A stretch of DNA of 64,000 nucleotides from positions 1,674,001 to 1,738,000 of the forward strand of contig NZ_CP040788.1 of the NCBI RefSeq assembly GCF_021922985.1, read 5' to 3'. Under the pieces are notes generated by a model. It was not told the origin of the DNA. It was given only the letters and a program-made list of their open reading frames with translations, and searched no databases. Source of the DNA: Clavibacter michiganensis subsp. tessellarius (lineage in GTDB: Bacteria; Actinomycetota; Actinomycetes; Actinomycetales; Microbacteriaceae). This document shows positions 33,493-42,372 of this stretch, piece after piece (within the stretch, counting starts at the first letter, position 1; each line of letters starts with the position of its first letter). The translations under genes and the position numbers were made by a program.

Positions 33493-34539
33493 CTACCGTA
33501 GGTCGGTTTCCTGGACGCGGCCTTCGCGCGCGGCGGGCCCCGCGCGCACCGCGCGCAGCCCGGGCGCCCGCCGCTCCCTCCGCCACCGGACGGCGACGAA
33601 GACGATCCCGGCGAGCACGATGTGCACGAGCACCAGCGCGATCGCGTCCGGCTCGACGAACGCGACGTCCCAGCCCGACGACGCCCAGTCCATGCCGCCC
33701 AGCAGCATGCGGGTGACCGTGAGCTGCGTCCAGTGGAACGCCATCGCGATGAGGAGCGCGCCCTCCATCGGGATCCGCCGCGCGGCGACGAGCGCGAGGC
33801 CGAACAGACCGAGCTGGAGCACGTAGACGATCGCGTCGTTCCCGTCGGGCACCGGCGTGAAGGCGCCGGTGTCGGATCCGGCGATGGTCCGTAGGATCCA
33901 GCGGCCGGACTCGATGACGACGCCGATCGCCGGGAAGAGGGCGGTGGTAAGGAGCGTGGCGACGACGAGGCCGGTGCCGTCTCGGAGGTTCGTCCACATG
34001 TACCCGCGGAGGGCGAGCTCCTCGGGGATCGCCTCGTAGAGCGCGAGGACGACGCCGTTGAGGAGGAGGAACCCGGCGAAGGCGGCGAGGTCGACGCCGT
34101 CGACGCGGATCCAGCCGAGGAGGGCGGCCGGGACCCAGACGGCGGCGCCCGTGACGGCTCCGACGCCGACGCCCAGCGCGATCGGCGGCCCGACGCGGCG
34201 GGACAGGCCCAGGCTCACGAGGCTGCGGCGGTCGACCTTCCGTCGCAGGAGGACCACGACGGGCACGACGAGCGCGGACATCAGCACGGCCTGCAGCACG
34301 ACCTTCCCCAGCAGGCCGGCCCCGGTCGCCTTCGCGACCGCGTCCGCGATGCCGATGGCGACGCCGAGCCCCGCGCCGACCACGACCCAGGCGAGGAGCG
34401 CGACCGCGACGGCGCGGATCCACGACTGCGGGCGTCGCGTCTGCGCGTCGAGGCGCGGATCCGACGCCAGGGCGGCGGCCTCGTCCCGGTCCTCGGATGC
34501 GGACGGGGCGGAGGAGGAGGGGCGGGCGGATGCGGGCAC
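33493..34539 (-). CDS. CPBP-family intramembrane metalloprotease
   Basis: The 348-residue protein has about eight hydrophobic helices. The CPBP (Abi/CAAX-like) signature is present: EAIPEELALRGYMW near residue 178 (EExxxR motif) and the second metal site AMAFHWTQLTVTRM near 280, both needed for catalysis in this family. The first 45 residues are a hydrophilic Ser/Ala/Asp leader. Actinobacterial members may process membrane proteins or act in bacteriocin self-protection. No bacteriocin gene is adjacent here (the one at 25.4 kb is 8 kb away). The GTG start has weak ribosome binding. A later start before the first helix is possible. Confidence 0.88.
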   Translation of the reverse strand: MPASARPSSSAPSASEDRDEAAALASDPRLDAQTRRPQSWIRAVAVALLAWVVVGAGLGVAIGIADAVAKATGAGLLGKVVLQAVLMSALVVPVVVLLRRKVDRRSLVSLGLSRRVGPPIALGVGVGAVTGAAVWVPAALLGWIRVDGVDLAAFAGFLLLNGVVLALYEAIPEELALRGYMWTNLRDGTGLVVATLLTTALFPAIGVVIESGRWILRTIAGSDTGAFTPVPDGNDAIVYVLQLGLFGLALVAARRIPMEGALLIAMAFHWTQLTVTRMLLGGMDWASSGWDVAFVEPDAIALVLVHIVLAGIVFVAVRWRRERRAPGLRAVRAGPAAREGRVQETDLR

Positions 34540-34650
34540 GGGACTCGTCTCGTCGGCGGATCGTGGGCGGCGGTCGTCCCACCCATGCTGGCCGCGGCGT
34601 CCACGGCGCGCGGCCTCGACGGCGGCACGGCCCGCTTCTGGGGCGCGGGA

Positions 34651-35184
34651 TCAGGCCGCGGACGCCCCCGCGGGGCCGTCGGCCGACACCGCCGGCTCCG
34701 TCGCCTGCTCCGGCTCCGGCTGCGGCTCCGTCGACGGCTCCGGCTGCGGCTCCGTCGACGGCTCCGTGAAGTCGAACACGAGCACCCCGTGCGGGTCCGG
34801 CGCCAGCAGCGGGCCGACGTGGTCCTTGAAGGCGGCGTGCTGCGGGTCGATGCGCGTCGGATCCGCGATGAGCGGCTCCCCGAGGTAGAGGTTGCGGTCG
34901 CCCTCCGAGGAGAAGGTGAGCACGAAGCCCAGCTCGAAGCCGCGGCCGACGCCCTCGGGGCTCGACTGCCGACCCGCGTGCAGGGACCGGATGTACGGGC
35001 CGGATCCGTCGGGGTGCGGGGAGTCGGCGAGCGCGCGGAAGCGGCGCTCGACCTCGTCGCGCTCGGCGTCCGTCGCGTCGTCGCGGAGGCGGAACAGCAC
35101 GACGTGGTGCACGAGCCCGGGGACGTGGTCGCGGGCGGTGAGCTCGGCGTCGGTGAGGGAGGGGTAGGGGGTGACGGGGGTCAT
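34651..35184 (-). CDS. Dabb-domain (stress-responsive alpha/beta barrel) protein
   Basis: The 177-residue protein contains one Dabb domain, residues 23-130: VHHVVLFRLRDDATDAERDE starts it, then RFRALADSP, YIRSLHAGRQ, FELGFVLTFSSEGDRNLYL and a closing GVLVFDF strand. Such small dimeric domains occur in polyketide cyclases and in stress proteins of unknown role. The C-terminal 45 residues are a low-complexity Glu/Pro/Thr tail containing a direct repeat EPSTEPQP-EPSTEPQP (24-bp units near 34711-34758). No ribosome binding site is clear at ATG 35184, and the frame is open further upstream. Confidence 0.8.
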   Translation of the reverse strand: MTPVTPYPSLTDAELTARDHVPGLVHHVVLFRLRDDATDAERDEVERRFRALADSPHPDGSGPYIRSLHAGRQSSPEGVGRGFELGFVLTFSSEGDRNLYLGEPLIADPTRIDPQHAAFKDHVGPLLAPDPHGVLVFDFTEPSTEPQPEPSTEPQPEPEQATEPAVSADGPAGASAA

Positions 35185-35311
35185 GGATCGAGCCTGGCCC
35201 GCCCGCCCGCGATCGGCACGGCCGCGGGGCGATGACCCCCGTCCGGGCCCTGTCGCCGGGGGCGCGCGGCACGTAGCCTCGGAGGATCCGGCGAGGCGAC
35301 GAGGAGGCCGC

Positions 35312-36511
35312 ATGCGCGCATCCGGCACCGACCGCGCGGCCGACGACGACGCGCTCGCCCGACGCCTCCGCGACGACGACGCCGCGACCCGCCGCCTCGA
35401 CGACCTCCGCGGCGCCGCCTACGGCCGGGACGCGTCCGCGGCGCCGCTCGTCGCCGTGCCCGCCGTCCTCCGGGAGGCGACCGGCATCGAGGATGCCGCG
35501 CTCCCCGCCCCGCTGATCGCCCTGCTGACCGAGGAGGTGCGGCTCGTCGCCGAGGGCCGCGCGCTGCTCGACGGCGAGCGGCGGGCCTCGGCGTCCCCCG
35601 CGCGGGCCGCTGTCACCGCCGCCGCCGGATCCGCCGGTCCCGCGTCCGCCGACGCCGACGGAGACGGAGACGCCGATACCGACGCCGATACCGACTCCGA
35701 CGCCGATGCCGATGCTTCCACCGCGGACGAGCCCCCGACGACCGCACCCGCGGCGCAGCCCGACGACGCGCCGCCCGCCCGCGCCGACCGCCGCATCCGG
35801 CCGGGCGTCCTGGTCGCCGCCGTCACGGCGGCCCTCGCGCTCGGCGGCCTCCTCGGCGCCTCCGGATCCGGCCTGCTCGACGACGCGGTCCCCGCCGCCG
35901 CCCCGACCGCGTCCTCCCCCGCCGACGGCCGCGGATCCCGCGTGGAGGCGATGGGCACGCCCGACGGCCGCCGCGCGTCCGCCGTCCCGCCGTTCACGGC
36001 CTCGCCGCCGCCGCACGTCAGCGCGACCGACGAGGAGATGGCGGCCGTCTACCGGCGCGAGGCCGACGCGAGCTGGGAGCTGCTCGCGTCCGGCGTCCCG
36101 GGCGCCGTGCGGCCCGAGGTGGCCCTCGAGCGCGTCGTGTCCGAGGAGGACTTCCCGGAGCAGCAGGTCGAGTGCCTCCGGGCCGCGGGCATCGAGGCGT
36201 CGGTCGTCGGCGGGGGCGGCATCACCTACCAGGACGCGGATCCGGTCGAGGTGTGGTCCTGCTACGCGCGCTTCCCGATGCAGCAGCCCGACCCGCGCAC
36301 CGACGCCGAGCTCGCCTACGAGCACGACTACCTCGTCTCGTTCCTCCTGCCCTGCTACGCCGTCGCGGGCCGGCCGTACACGGATGCGGTGCCCGGCCGT
36401 GAGGAGTACGTGGCGCGCGCGAAGGCCGGGGACCCGTGGTCCCCGATCCCCGACGGCATGGACGGCGCGCTGTCGTCCCGCTGCCCGGCGCAGCCGCCGG
36501 CGTGGGGATGA
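35312..36511 (+). CDS. Single-span membrane protein, paralog B1
   Basis: The 399-residue protein has a cytoplasmic N-terminus with LARRLRDDDAATRRLDDLRG and AAYGRD at about residues 13-40, an Ala-rich region, a long Asp/Ala repeat (DADGDGDADTDADTDSDADA) near residue 115, one span at about 170-190 (GVLVAAVTAALALGGLLGAS) and an external domain. That domain has FPEQQVECLRAAGIEASVV near residue 285, VEVWSCYARFP and LPCYAV, giving four Cys in all (with SSRCPAQ). It resembles the next gene in order and motifs. GAGGAGG precedes the ATG, and TAGCCT lies at 35274-35279. No named family; function unknown. Confidence 0.78.
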   Translation: MRASGTDRAADDDALARRLRDDDAATRRLDDLRGAAYGRDASAAPLVAVPAVLREATGIEDAALPAPLIALLTEEVRLVAEGRALLDGERRASASPARAAVTAAAGSAGPASADADGDGDADTDADTDSDADADASTADEPPTTAPAAQPDDAPPARADRRIRPGVLVAAVTAALALGGLLGASGSGLLDDAVPAAAPTASSPADGRGSRVEAMGTPDGRRASAVPPFTASPPPHVSATDEEMAAVYRREADASWELLASGVPGAVRPEVALERVVSEEDFPEQQVECLRAAGIEASVVGGGGITYQDADPVEVWSCYARFPMQQPDPRTDAELAYEHDYLVSFLLPCYAVAGRPYTDAVPGREEYVARAKAGDPWSPIPDGMDGALSSRCPAQPPAWG

Positions 36512-37419
36512 GCGCCGACCCGGCTCCGGATGGCGCCCTCCGTCGGCGCCTCCGCGACGACCCGGACGCCGCGGCGCACCTGGCCGAGCTGCGGCGGGCC
36601 GTCTACGGACGCGACGGATCCGACGACGCGACCCGCGACGCGCTCCTCGACGCGGAGCGGCGGCTGACGACCGAGGGGCGGCGGATGCTCAAGCGGGACG
36701 CGGCGGCGGACGCGGTCACCCGAGGCCCAGCGCCGGGGTCCGGCACCGCGGACACCGCGGGCCCCGCGGACACGGCATCGGGGGCATCGGCCCGCCCGCA
36801 CGGCTCGGCCGCGGCCTCCGCGACTCCGCCCGCCGACGCCGCCCCCGACGGCGCGGATGCCGTGGACGCCGCCGACGCAGCGGACGCCGCGCCCGCCCGC
36901 CGCCGCCTCCTCCGCCCCGGCCCGCTCACCGCCGCGATCGCCGCCGTCTGCCTGGTCGCGGGCCTCGCATCCGCCTCCGCCGCCGGCCTCCTCCCCGACG
37001 GCGACGGCGACGGCGACGGCGCACGCGACCGGGCGCCCACGTCCACGCCGGGCCCGCCGTCCGCCCCCGGTCCCCGGCTCGGCGTGCCCGCCCCCGACTT
37101 CACGCCCCAGCCGCCGACCGAGACGCGCGGGGAGCTCAGCGACGCGGAGACCGCCGTGGCCCTCCGGGATGCCGCGGACGCCGCCTGGGAGCAGGTCGTC
37201 CGGGAGCGGCCGGACGCGGTGCGCCCCGACGTGCCGGTCGAGCGGGTGCTCGCGGGCGAGGCGTGGGTGCGGCAGCAGGCGTCGTGCCTCGGCGAGTCCG
37301 GCGTGCGCGTGCAGGTTATCGGCACGGGCGACGACGCGCGCCTCGGCACCGACTCGGCGGATCCCATCGTGCGCTACGTCTGCCGGGTCCGCTTCCCGGT
37401 CGCGCCCGGAGGACCATGA
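36508..37419 (+). CDS. Single-span membrane protein, paralog B2
   Basis: The 303-residue protein starts within the stop of B1 (ATGA) and is its diverged tandem copy. Shared features are LRRRLRDDPDAAAHLAELRRAVYGRD at the N-terminus (quoted in part: LRRRLRDDPDAAAHL, RRAVYGRD), a later basic helix RRLTTEGRRMLKRD, Ala/Asp low complexity, one span at about residues 140-160 (GPLTAAIAAVCLVAGLASAS), and an external domain with AAWEQVVRERPDAVRPDVPVE and ASCLGESGVRVQVIG. That matches the WELL...AVRPEV and ECLRAAGIEA blocks of B1. C-terminal FPVA also aligns. It lacks the last 80 residues of B1. Pairing in one operon suggests a two-subunit membrane unit. Confidence 0.78.
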   Translation: MSADPAPDGALRRRLRDDPDAAAHLAELRRAVYGRDGSDDATRDALLDAERRLTTEGRRMLKRDAAADAVTRGPAPGSGTADTAGPADTASGASARPHGSAAASATPPADAAPDGADAVDAADAADAAPARRRLLRPGPLTAAIAAVCLVAGLASASAAGLLPDGDGDGDGARDRAPTSTPGPPSAPGPRLGVPAPDFTPQPPTETRGELSDAETAVALRDAADAAWEQVVRERPDAVRPDVPVERVLAGEAWVRQQASCLGESGVRVQVIGTGDDARLGTDSADPIVRYVCRVRFPVAPGGP

Positions 37420-37507
37420 CGGACGCCGCCCGGGATCGGCTGCACGGCCGCTCCGCGGATCGCCCGCTCCCGCCGCGGCTCTCCCAGGGGAGCGTCGACG
37501 CCGCGGT

Positions 37508-37513
37508 TAGGGT
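37508..37513 (+). promoter_or_regulatory. -10 box of the permease operon (leaderless)
   Basis: TAGGGT lies 7 nt before the GTG of the 15-codon ORF at 37521, the same spacing as other leaderless starts in the window. It is therefore the best promoter candidate for the permease and DUF1980 genes. Confidence 0.5.
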
Positions 37514-37520
37514 GGTTCCC

Positions 37521-37568
37521 GTGCGACCGCCCCTCGGACCCCGGCCCCGCGCCACCGGTCCGCGATGA
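37521..37568 (+). CDS. Putative leaderless 15-residue leader peptide ORF
   Basis: A GTG 7 nt after the TAGGGT box opens a 15-codon frame reading VRPPLGPRPRATGPR. Its TGA overlaps the ATG of the permease gene (CGATGAC). This geometry allows translational coupling: ribosomes that finish the leader could restart on the permease. Four prolines, one PP pair and four arginines in 15 codons could slow ribosomes. The permease itself has no good ribosome binding site, which supports the idea. An alternative is that the permease really starts elsewhere and the leader is chance. Confidence 0.4.
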   Translation: MRPPLGPRPRATGPR

Positions 37569-38791
37569 CGGACCGGCACAGCCCCTTCGCCCCGGACGAC
37601 GACGGCGCCTCGCCCTTCGACCGGCCCGCGCGGTCCGCCCGTCCGCGACGCGAGCGGATCCGCGACCGGCGCCCCCGCGACGTCGACGCGGCGGCCGGCA
37701 CGACGCCCGGCACCGCGACCGCCGCCGCCACCGCCACCCTCACCGCACCGCCCCCGCCCGCCGCGCACGCCCACGCCCACGACCACGACGCCCCGCGCCC
37801 GTCCGCCTCCGGGATCCGCACCGGTCTCGTCACGGGCCTCGCCCTCGTCCTCCTGCTCCTCGCCCTCCGCGCCGCCTCCCCCGCGCTCGGCGACAGCGTC
37901 CTGCCCGACCGCCTGCAGGACCTCGTCACCCTCTCGGTCAGCGTCATCGTGGAGTCGCTGCCGTTCGTGATCCTCGGCATCGTCCTGTCGATCGTCGTGC
38001 AGGTGTGGGTGCCGCCCGGCGTCATCGAGCGCCGCCTGCCGCGGAACCCCTTCGCGCGCCGCGCCTGCATCTCGTTCCTCGGCATGGCGCTGCCGGTCTG
38101 CGAGTGCGGCAACGTGCCGCTCGCCCGCGGCCTGGTGGTGCGCGGGTTCACGGTGCCGGAGTCGATCACGTTCCTGCTGGCCGCGCCGATCCTCAACCCG
38201 ATCACCATCATCACGACGCACGCGGCCTTCGGCTGGGACGGCTGGATCCTCGTGGCCCGCCTCGTCGGCGGCTTCCTCATCGCGAACGTGGTCGGCTGGC
38301 TGTTCAGCCTCCACCCCGATCCCGACCGCCTCCTCACCGACGAGTTCCGCGCCGAGTGCGCCCTGCCCGACCCGCACGCGCACGGCGGCGCCCGCGTCCG
38401 GAAGTCGATCTCGCTGTTCGGCCGCGAGGCGACCACGATCATGCCGGCGCTCGTCATCGGTTCCCTGCTGGCCGGCCTCATCCAGGTCGCGGTGCCGCGC
38501 GAGGTGCTCGTCACGCTCGGCGGCAGCCCGATCCTCTCGGTGCTCGCGCTGATGCTCCTGGCCTTCGTCGTCTCGGTCTGCTCCAACGTCGACGCGTTCT
38601 TCGTGCTCTCGTTCGGATCCGTGTTCCTGCCCGGCGGCATCGTCGCCTTCCTGGTGTTCGGCCCGGTCATCGACGTGAAGATGCTCGCGCTCATGCGCAC
38701 CACCTACTCGACCCGCACGCTCGTGATGATCACCTCGGTCGTCGCGCTGATCAGCCTCGCGCTGGGATGGGGTGTCAATGCGATCGCCTGA
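37565..38791 (+). CDS. Permease of the UPF0718/DUF318 family
   Basis: The 408-residue protein has a hydrophilic 85-residue N-terminus containing the His-rich HAHAHDHDAP (residues 67-76), then about eight membrane spans. Family motifs are PVCECGNVPLARGL near residue 177, FLLAAPILNPITIITTHAAF near 202 and SVCSNVDAFFVLSFG near 337. UPF0718 permeases are linked to efflux or trafficking of metals or organoarsenicals (ArsP is a member). With the DUF1980 gene next to it and His clusters in both, a metal-related role is likely, but the metal is unknown. No good ribosome binding site is seen, so it probably relies on coupling to the upstream 15-codon ORF. Confidence 0.86.
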   Translation: MTDRHSPFAPDDDGASPFDRPARSARPRRERIRDRRPRDVDAAAGTTPGTATAAATATLTAPPPPAAHAHAHDHDAPRPSASGIRTGLVTGLALVLLLLALRAASPALGDSVLPDRLQDLVTLSVSVIVESLPFVILGIVLSIVVQVWVPPGVIERRLPRNPFARRACISFLGMALPVCECGNVPLARGLVVRGFTVPESITFLLAAPILNPITIITTHAAFGWDGWILVARLVGGFLIANVVGWLFSLHPDPDRLLTDEFRAECALPDPHAHGGARVRKSISLFGREATTIMPALVIGSLLAGLIQVAVPREVLVTLGGSPILSVLALMLLAFVVSVCSNVDAFFVLSFGSVFLPGGIVAFLVFGPVIDVKMLALMRTTYSTRTLVMITSVVALISLALGWGVNAIA

Positions 38792-39659
38792 CGACCGGAC
38801 GGACGACGACCGGACCGCCGACGAGCGGCCCGCCCCCGCCCTCCGCCGCGCGCGCCGCCGCCGCGCCGCGGGCGGCCGCGCCTCCTCCACCGTGGGCCTC
38901 GTGCTCCTCGCCGCGTGCATCGTCTCGACGCTGTGGCTCACGATCACCGGCCAGCTCGGCCTCTACATCCACCCGCGCTACTTCGTCTTCACGGCGATCA
39001 TGGCGGTCATCGGCCTCGTCGCCACCGTCGCCGGCTTCGCCCTCCGCCCCGCCGAGGCGGCCGACGACCACGACCACGCGCACGACCACGACGGCGGCGG
39101 ATCCGCGTCCCCCGCCGCCCGACGCACCCTCCGCGCCCGCGCCTCCCGCGTCGCCGTCGCGACGGTCGTCACGATCACGGTCGTCGCCGTCCTCGTGCTC
39201 CCGCCGCGCACGCTCACCCAGAGCACGGTGACCCAGCGGGCCCTCAACTCGAGCACGGTCGCCTCCGACGCCGCGCCCGACCAGGAGCTCCTCGGCACGA
39301 GCGACTTCTCGACCCTCGGCGTCAAGGACTGGTCGCAGCTCCTCGTGCAGACCACGGACCCCACCTTCTTCACCTCGAAGTCCGTCGACATCACGGGATT
39401 CGTCAGCGCCGACCCCGACGACCCGGACGACGTCTTCTACGTGACCCGCTTCGTCGTCACCTGCTGCGCGGTCGACGCGCAGCCGGTCGGCGTGCCCGTC
39501 TACCAGCCGGGCTGGAAGTCGACGCTCCAGACCGACGAGTGGGTCGAGGTGAAGGGTCCGTTCGCCTCGAACCCGAGCGCGAAGAGCCGGCAGCCGCTCG
39601 CCGTGATGCCGCAGGGCGTGACGAAGGTCGACCAGCCCGCCGACCCCTACGTCTACTGA
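38778..39659 (+). CDS. TIGR03943/DUF1980-type membrane protein, partner of the permease
   Basis: The 293-residue protein has a basic N-terminus, two spans (about residues 38-58 and 68-88), a His-rich loop (DDHDHAHDHDGG), another span near residue 130, and an external domain that begins with DFSTLGVKDWSQLLVQTTDP. VDITGFVSADPDDPDDVFYV and TRFVVTCCAVDAQPVGVPVY follow, the core DUF1980 motifs with the paired Cys. A permease plus this protein is a recurrent pair in bacteria. The gene overlaps the permease by 14 bp. Either ATG 38778 or GTG 38772 could be the start; both give nearly the same protein. Confidence 0.87.
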   Translation: MRSPDDRTDDDRTADERPAPALRRARRRRAAGGRASSTVGLVLLAACIVSTLWLTITGQLGLYIHPRYFVFTAIMAVIGLVATVAGFALRPAEAADDHDHAHDHDGGGSASPAARRTLRARASRVAVATVVTITVVAVLVLPPRTLTQSTVTQRALNSSTVASDAAPDQELLGTSDFSTLGVKDWSQLLVQTTDPTFFTSKSVDITGFVSADPDDPDDVFYVTRFVVTCCAVDAQPVGVPVYQPGWKSTLQTDEWVEVKGPFASNPSAKSRQPLAVMPQGVTKVDQPADPYVY

Positions 39660-39666
39660 GCCGCCC

Positions 39667-41061
39667 GTGACCGACGCCGCCCGATCCCCGCGCGCCTTCC
39701 GCCGGGCGTTCACCGCCGTGATCCTCGTGCTCGTGCTCGTCGCCGGCGGCCTGCTCGCGGTCGCCGGCAGCCAGGGGCCGCGGCTCGTGCGCACCGACGT
39801 GGATCCGCTCGCCGTCGTGCAGCAGTCGCGCCAGCGGCTCGTGCTCGCGGCGAACCGGCCGGTCGAGCCGATCGACGCGTCCCGCGTGCGGATGGAGCCC
39901 GGCGCCGACTTCACCGTGGACACGCAGGCCGACCGCATCATCCTCGACTTCACGCGCCCGCTCGCCTACGACGCCGACTACACCGTCTCGATCGACGGCG
40001 TGCGGGGCGTCGGCGGCGGCCCCGCGTCGGACCTCGCGACGTCGTTCCGCACGGGCGACCCCGGCATGTACGTGCTCGTGCGGGGCGGCGAGCAGCAGGC
40101 CGACCGGATCCTCCGCCAGAGCGTCGCCGGCAGCGGCGGCGAGGGCACGAGCGACGTGGTATTCCAGGCCACGAAGATCCAGGAGTACGCGGTCGTCGGG
40201 AAGTCGCTCGTGGTCGCGACCCTCCAGGACGACGGCACGAACGGCCTCGTCATCGCGGCGCTCGACGGATCCGGCCAGGCCGACCTCCCGCTCCCCGGCC
40301 GCGGCACGCTCGACGACCTGCACGCGGAGGACGCCGGCACGACGGTCGGCTTCCGCTTCACGAGCGCCGACGGCGGCGCCTACGACGACACCCTCATGGT
40401 CGACGACGTGGGCGCCGGCGCCGCCCCCACCCCGGTGACGGGCCTCGACGGGCGGGAGCTCAGCGTGCAGGCGTGGGGCTTCGTGCCCGGCCGCCCGCAG
40501 CTCGTGGCGCACGGGCAGGACGGCGACATGTACCTGGTGACGGTCGACGGATCCGCGCCCATCGTGCCGCTCGGCCGCCACGGGACGCTCGGCCCGTTCT
40601 CCGCGGACGGCACCCGGCTCGCGGTCACGGATCCGGGCTCGACGACCGAGATCGACCTCCGGACCGCGCAGCAGACGCAGCTGCCCACCGAGACGGGCGG
40701 GGCCGACCTGCAGTACGACGGCGCGATCTCGTTCGTCCCGGGCGACGACGCCGCGGTCCTCCGCGTGCGCACGTCCCTCGACGCGGCGACCGGCACCGCC
40801 ACGCAGCGGCTCGTGGTCGTGCGCGACGGGACGGCGAGCGACGTGTACGTGCCCGCGGATCCCGCGACCCGCATCACGGGCCTGAAGGTGACGCCCAACG
40901 GCCGCTTCGCGCTGCTCGAGACGGTGCCGGATCCGGCCCGCGGCGCGAGCGACGACTACCCGCGGAACCCCCGCGACTCGACCGTCACCACGCTGTTCGT
41001 CGAGCTGGCCACCGGCACGGTGACCCGCAGCGTCGCGGGCTTCGCGGTCACGATCGGCTGA
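39667..41061 (+). CDS. Secreted Ig-like/beta-propeller protein, unknown function
   Basis: The 464-residue protein begins with a basic segment, one hydrophobic helix (FTAVILVLVLVAGGLLAVAG, residues 15-34) and then a domain with FTVDTQADRIILDFTRPLAY and DADYTVSIDGVRG. That matches a big Ig-like (SbsA-type) fold. From about residue 130, repeated strands of 40-50 residues, each with phrases like VVATLQDDGTNGLVIAALDG and LGPFSADGTRLAVTD, suggest a beta-propeller. The family is not identified. The GTG start is 7 nt after the DUF1980 stop, so it is the last gene of the permease operon. Its membrane anchoring fits an exported sensor or binding protein. Confidence 0.78.
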   Translation: MTDAARSPRAFRRAFTAVILVLVLVAGGLLAVAGSQGPRLVRTDVDPLAVVQQSRQRLVLAANRPVEPIDASRVRMEPGADFTVDTQADRIILDFTRPLAYDADYTVSIDGVRGVGGGPASDLATSFRTGDPGMYVLVRGGEQQADRILRQSVAGSGGEGTSDVVFQATKIQEYAVVGKSLVVATLQDDGTNGLVIAALDGSGQADLPLPGRGTLDDLHAEDAGTTVGFRFTSADGGAYDDTLMVDDVGAGAAPTPVTGLDGRELSVQAWGFVPGRPQLVAHGQDGDMYLVTVDGSAPIVPLGRHGTLGPFSADGTRLAVTDPGSTTEIDLRTAQQTQLPTETGGADLQYDGAISFVPGDDAAVLRVRTSLDAATGTATQRLVVVRDGTASDVYVPADPATRITGLKVTPNGRFALLETVPDPARGASDDYPRNPRDSTVTTLFVELATGTVTRSVAGFAVTIG

Positions 41062-41163
41062 CGCCCGGGGTACCGCCACGTGGGCGGAGAGCCCGCCGAC
41101 TGTTCGAGCATTCTTACGTCTGGCTCCTGCATGCAATCCGGTTGATTCGGACTTGGCACGCCA

Positions 41164-42372
41164 TCACTGCTTACGCCACGTGCCGCACCTGGTGGAGCTG
41201 AAGGAGTAATCACCCGGTCGGATGATCACCTCTGCGCGCAGACCGTCGTTGATGAAGTTGTTGTCGATGATCTCGCCAGCCGCATCCGTCCGCTCCCAGT
41301 AGCAGCCGTCGAGTTCCCCCTCCGTGACATAAGTGCCCGGCTGGATGACTTCGCCGATGCGCTTCACACCTTCGCCGAACGCGCGCCCCTCCGCGATGGC
41401 AGCGTCCTCCGCGATGGAGTTGTCCACGCGCGCTCGCACGTCAGCCGCCTTGGGATGCTCCGGGCAGACGGTGAGAGCACCGGCGAGCTCCTTGGCCTGA
41501 CTCGTGCTGTAGCTCTCCATGCCGGCGTAGCTGCCGAATCCCAGCTCGGCACAGATGCTCTGCAAGGTGCCGTTGCCTTCGAGGCTGCTGATCGCGCCGG
41601 ACGCCAGCGCAGCCCTCTGCGTCTCGGTGTAGAACGTGCCGCTCTTGGTGCCGGACTCACAACGACTGAGTGGCAGCGTCGACGCCCACACGGAACGGAA
41701 GTCGGGAAATTGATGGGTCTGATGAGCGGTGTCCATGCAGGACATGGACCATGTGTATGGCTTTCCCACGGTCGTCATGCCGTTCTTCACGCGGGAGACC
41801 GCGGAATTGATGGCACTCGTGTCAGTGACCGAGACGCTCTCCAAATCCTTGGTCGCATCGGCCAGATCAGCGACGATGTCCTCCGGCGCGTAGCTGAGGT
41901 CCGTGAGCAGGAACTCACGGACGTCATCGAGGGTCTCTTCGCGAGACACGAGTGCATCCGACCGGGCGTCGTTGGCCAGACGGTCAGCACGCACTTGCGC
42001 CTCTCGGGCTGTCGCCTGCTCCCTCTGTTGTGTCTCGATGCCGCCGATGGTGACGGGGACGACGACCGCCACGAGGAGAAGCAAGAAGACGAGGCCGCCG
42101 ACGATCCACCGCCCTCGAACTGAGCTAACGAAAGCCAGACCAGGGCCGACGAGTTCGCGGACGCTGCGAAACGGAGCAGCCGATGGACGACGATGCCCAG
42201 GGTTTCGCGGCCCGGCTGACGGCATCGAATCGGCGTAGGCATCCGGCTCGACGCTCGGATCCCCCTGGCCCTGAGCGCTTCGCCGTTCCCCCGTCCACGC
42301 GGAGCCGTCCCAGAACACCTCGATGTCAGGATCGGTTTGATGGGGAAACCAACCGGGCGGAGTCGCTGTCAC
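41164..42372 (-). CDS. DUF2510 membrane protein, lower GC than neighbours
   Basis: The 402-residue protein opens with a DUF2510 domain: PPGWFPHQTDPDIEVFWDGS and AWTGERR (residues 5-31). A hydrophilic linker, one span at about residues 90-112 (IVGGLVFLLLLVAVVVPVTI), a charged coiled coil (QQREQATAREAQVRADRLAN) and a cysteine-containing external region follow. The C-terminal 60 residues, from IGEVIQPGTYVTEGELDGC, repeat a pattern seen in other secreted actinobacterial proteins. GC content is clearly lower than in surrounding genes and codons ending in A/T are common, so recent gain is likely. The GTG start has no strong ribosome binding site. Function unknown. Confidence 0.8.
   Translation of the reverse strand: MTATPPGWFPHQTDPDIEVFWDGSAWTGERRSAQGQGDPSVEPDAYADSMPSAGPRNPGHRRPSAAPFRSVRELVGPGLAFVSSVRGRWIVGGLVFLLLLVAVVVPVTIGGIETQQREQATAREAQVRADRLANDARSDALVSREETLDDVREFLLTDLSYAPEDIVADLADATKDLESVSVTDTSAINSAVSRVKNGMTTVGKPYTWSMSCMDTAHQTHQFPDFRSVWASTLPLSRCESGTKSGTFYTETQRAALASGAISSLEGNGTLQSICAELGFGSYAGMESYSTSQAKELAGALTVCPEHPKAADVRARVDNSIAEDAAIAEGRAFGEGVKRIGEVIQPGTYVTEGELDGCYWERTDAAGEIIDNNFINDGLRAEVIIRPGDYSFSSTRCGTWRKQ

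Noticed and set aside
33493..34539. CPBP protease as an immunity gene for the bacteriocin locus.
   Set aside because: It lies 8 kb away with unrelated genes between, and CPBP proteins have many other roles.
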